DNA of 64,000 nucleotides from Siphlonurus alternatus. Lineage: Eukaryota; Arthropoda; Insecta; Ephemeroptera; Siphlonuridae. Below are positions 61,800 to 64,000 of the stretch, piece after piece. Below the pieces are notes generated by a model. The model had not been told where the DNA came from, did no database searches, and worked only from the letters and a program-made list of their open reading frames with translations. A program made the position numbers and the translations under genes. Where the stretch lies: NCBI GenBank assembly GCA_949825025.1, contig OX463780.1:19255480-19319479 (forward strand), written 5' to 3'. How positions within the stretch are numbered: position 1 is the stretch's first letter; the number at the start of each line of letters is the position of its first letter.

Positions 61800-64000
61800 T
61801 ACTATTTGAAGGGGGGGGGGGAGAAATTTCGGAGGCGTAGCGCAAGGCAAGGCGGGGATACTTTTTTTGTACTTGCTCTTATGACCAGTTTGACCCTGAC
61901 TATAAGTGTCTTAGAAACGTGATAGAGAAGACATTACTGTAAACACAATTGGTGAGCAGGGGGTAGTCAAAAAGGACTAAAAAACAAAAGTCCAGAGATA
62001 TATCCAGCGTTCAAAATTTGTTAGTTTTTTGCTATGCTTATATTATATGAATATTTATGAAGATAAACGTCCAAATCAACATTCATTCAACCACTACTTT
62101 CAGTTCGTTCGGCAGTCAACGCCGTTGTATTTTCCCCCTGAAAATATGTAAGGCTCACAAGCGGGCATAAATAATATGGTTACTGGATCAATATTTACTT
62201 TTTGTAGAGGAAAAAAAAAATGAAAAATTTTATACCTCGTTGTCTTAAAAATGTAAAATAAAGGATAAAAATCATTGATGGAAAAAAAAATGAGATCATT
62301 ATTTATTTATTGTATGTAATTTAACAAATATGAAAATGTTCTTAAAGATGAAAGCTAAATTTATAATATTTTGCCTTAATTGACTTTCCTGTTATATTAA
62401 CGTACACCATAAGACAGCCCAAACGCTCCTTGCTCAGATTTCAGATCGTTATTAACTTTAAACTAATTTTGACACCGTAGTACTTGCATGAGCTTATATA
62501 ATTTATACCCTGAACTTTCAATTGAATCTGCTGCTCTTATAATAAAGAAAACACAGGTATATAGAATGATTATTATTTTCAAGCTGTACACCTCGGGAAA
62601 ATTCAAGCGTTACCAAAATAAAAGATACAACTTCAAGGGAAAAAGAAATTTAGAGTTGCGATCTTTGAGAACGTTAAGAAGAGCACCTATAGAGCCTGCA
62701 TAATTTTTCAATTGTCTGCAGGGCGCTGTCTTTCAAAAAGTTATATTTTTATTAATTAATTTTACTTAAATTTAGAATATTTAAAAGAATAATTTTATGT
62801 TTCAGTACTTTTATAACGGTAAGAACACTATTCATCTCAAGCATCAATGAGTTCTCTTCAACGAATTCTTCGTTCTATCACAATTAAGCTTCCACTTGAA
62901 CAGCCGCGTGATCTTTCTTTTGTTTTCGACTTCTGGGTCAAAGACAATGACACACTACTGTATTGTATGGTTTAACTTAAAGTGAACACGCTTTATCATT
63001 TCAAATTGTAATTAATTTAAAATCTCTTGTAGTATCTTTCATTTTTCTTTTTTACTGTATATAAAATTTATAACATTATATATTTAAAGATTTTTAAAGA
63101 TGTATTTACATGAATGGAAAACAAAGAGGTTATCACATAAACTTTACTTAAAAAAATACAGGCCATTTCATTCACCTCGTTTAGACACCCATATCACAGT
63201 TTTGACCAAGATGGCTGCCATGTTATAGAATTTTACAGCAAAAGCGCAAACAATATTTATATCTTAAAGGTAAATTTACGTGAAACAACAACGTTAAAAC
63301 CAATCCATATTTCGATATTTACAAGCGAATTCACCGAATTGTGAAATCATGATATTAACAAAGATGGCTACTATTGGAATTCAGAATTGCGCAAAATTTG
63401 CAGTATATATAATGTCACTTCTTAAAAATGCCCATCATGTAAATGCAACTTAAGAATAAACAGAACAACATTATCATTAATCTTTTGTGATTAACGAATG
63501 GGGAGAAATTGATATTTTGAAAATTCTAAAATTTAATGCTTTTTAAAATATGCCTTATTATTAATTATAATTTATAATCTGTTATTTTACGCTCTATGAG
63601 GTTTTCAACTTTATTCAATTTTCATAACTTTCATTGCTATATTTACGAAACAATTTGAATTAGTTGATAAAGTTAAAACTAATTTAAGAGCTAAATTTTG
63701 AAAATGTATACAAACATTAAGAATATATATTAATTTTGAAGATATTCTGTTTGGGTACACAATTTCCTTTTTAAAGCTCCTTTCTTCTAGTTGCGCTAGC
63801 TTTCTGTCGGTTCTAAGTGAGTTTGCTCTTGCTGACACTAACAATACAAATTGGTTTTCAGAGAAGGCAATAAAAAAGAGAGAAAAAAAAAACATCATCA
63901 ACTGACAGAAAACAGGTAAACCTGCTAAAAAAAAAGAATGCAATAAACATCAATTAGACAGAAAGTAATTTATTGTAACATAAAGCAAAATGAATTTAAT

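Noticed and set aside
63611..63943. 110-codon minus-strand frame
   Set aside because: AT-rich, hydrophobic by composition, no motif or splice context.

Overview
This is a window of an AT-rich, intron-rich animal nuclear genome. The gene structures (GT-AG introns, AATAAA signals), the protein sequences and the load of small hairpin transposons fit an arthropod, probably an insect or crustacean. The species cannot be named from the sequence. Three genes can be read with confidence. I identified their families from remembered protein features, not from a database search.

Region 1 (1-10 kb) is non-coding, AT-rich DNA with one hAT-type and three long-hairpin miniature elements (MITEs). Region 2 (10-26.4 kb) holds two divergently transcribed genes for nucleolar proteins. 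CCDC137 is on the minus strand (4 exons, 323 codons) and RSL1D1 is on the plus strand (8 exons, 494 codons). All splice phases close in both. Their start codons are 8.2 kb apart, and nearly all of that space is one giant TA-flanked foldback structure (12593-20330). It has ~300 bp outer inverted repeats and about 41 units of a ~175 bp tandem repeat, arranged as two oppositely oriented arrays that meet without a spacer near 17303. Each gene keeps a CACGTG E-box about 55-70 bp upstream of its start codon.

Region 3 (26.4-31.3 kb) holds more hairpin MITEs, mostly of a TTAA-flanked, piggyBac-like group. Region 4 (31.3-64 kb) is the 3' part of a stargazin/TARP-type (CACNG family) gene on the minus strand. 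Three coding exons are seen, spread over 12.6 kb and ending in a -RKTTPV PDZ ligand. The exon(s) for the N-terminus and first membrane segment are not found and probably lie beyond 64000. The rest of this region is intron, or upstream DNA, with MITEs, five long (GA/CT)n tracts and a 200-N assembly gap.

The two nucleolar genes probably act in ribosome assembly and may share upstream control. The TARP gene belongs to neuronal receptor trafficking and is unrelated. The most unusual object is the foldback array sitting in the shared upstream region of the two nucleolar genes.
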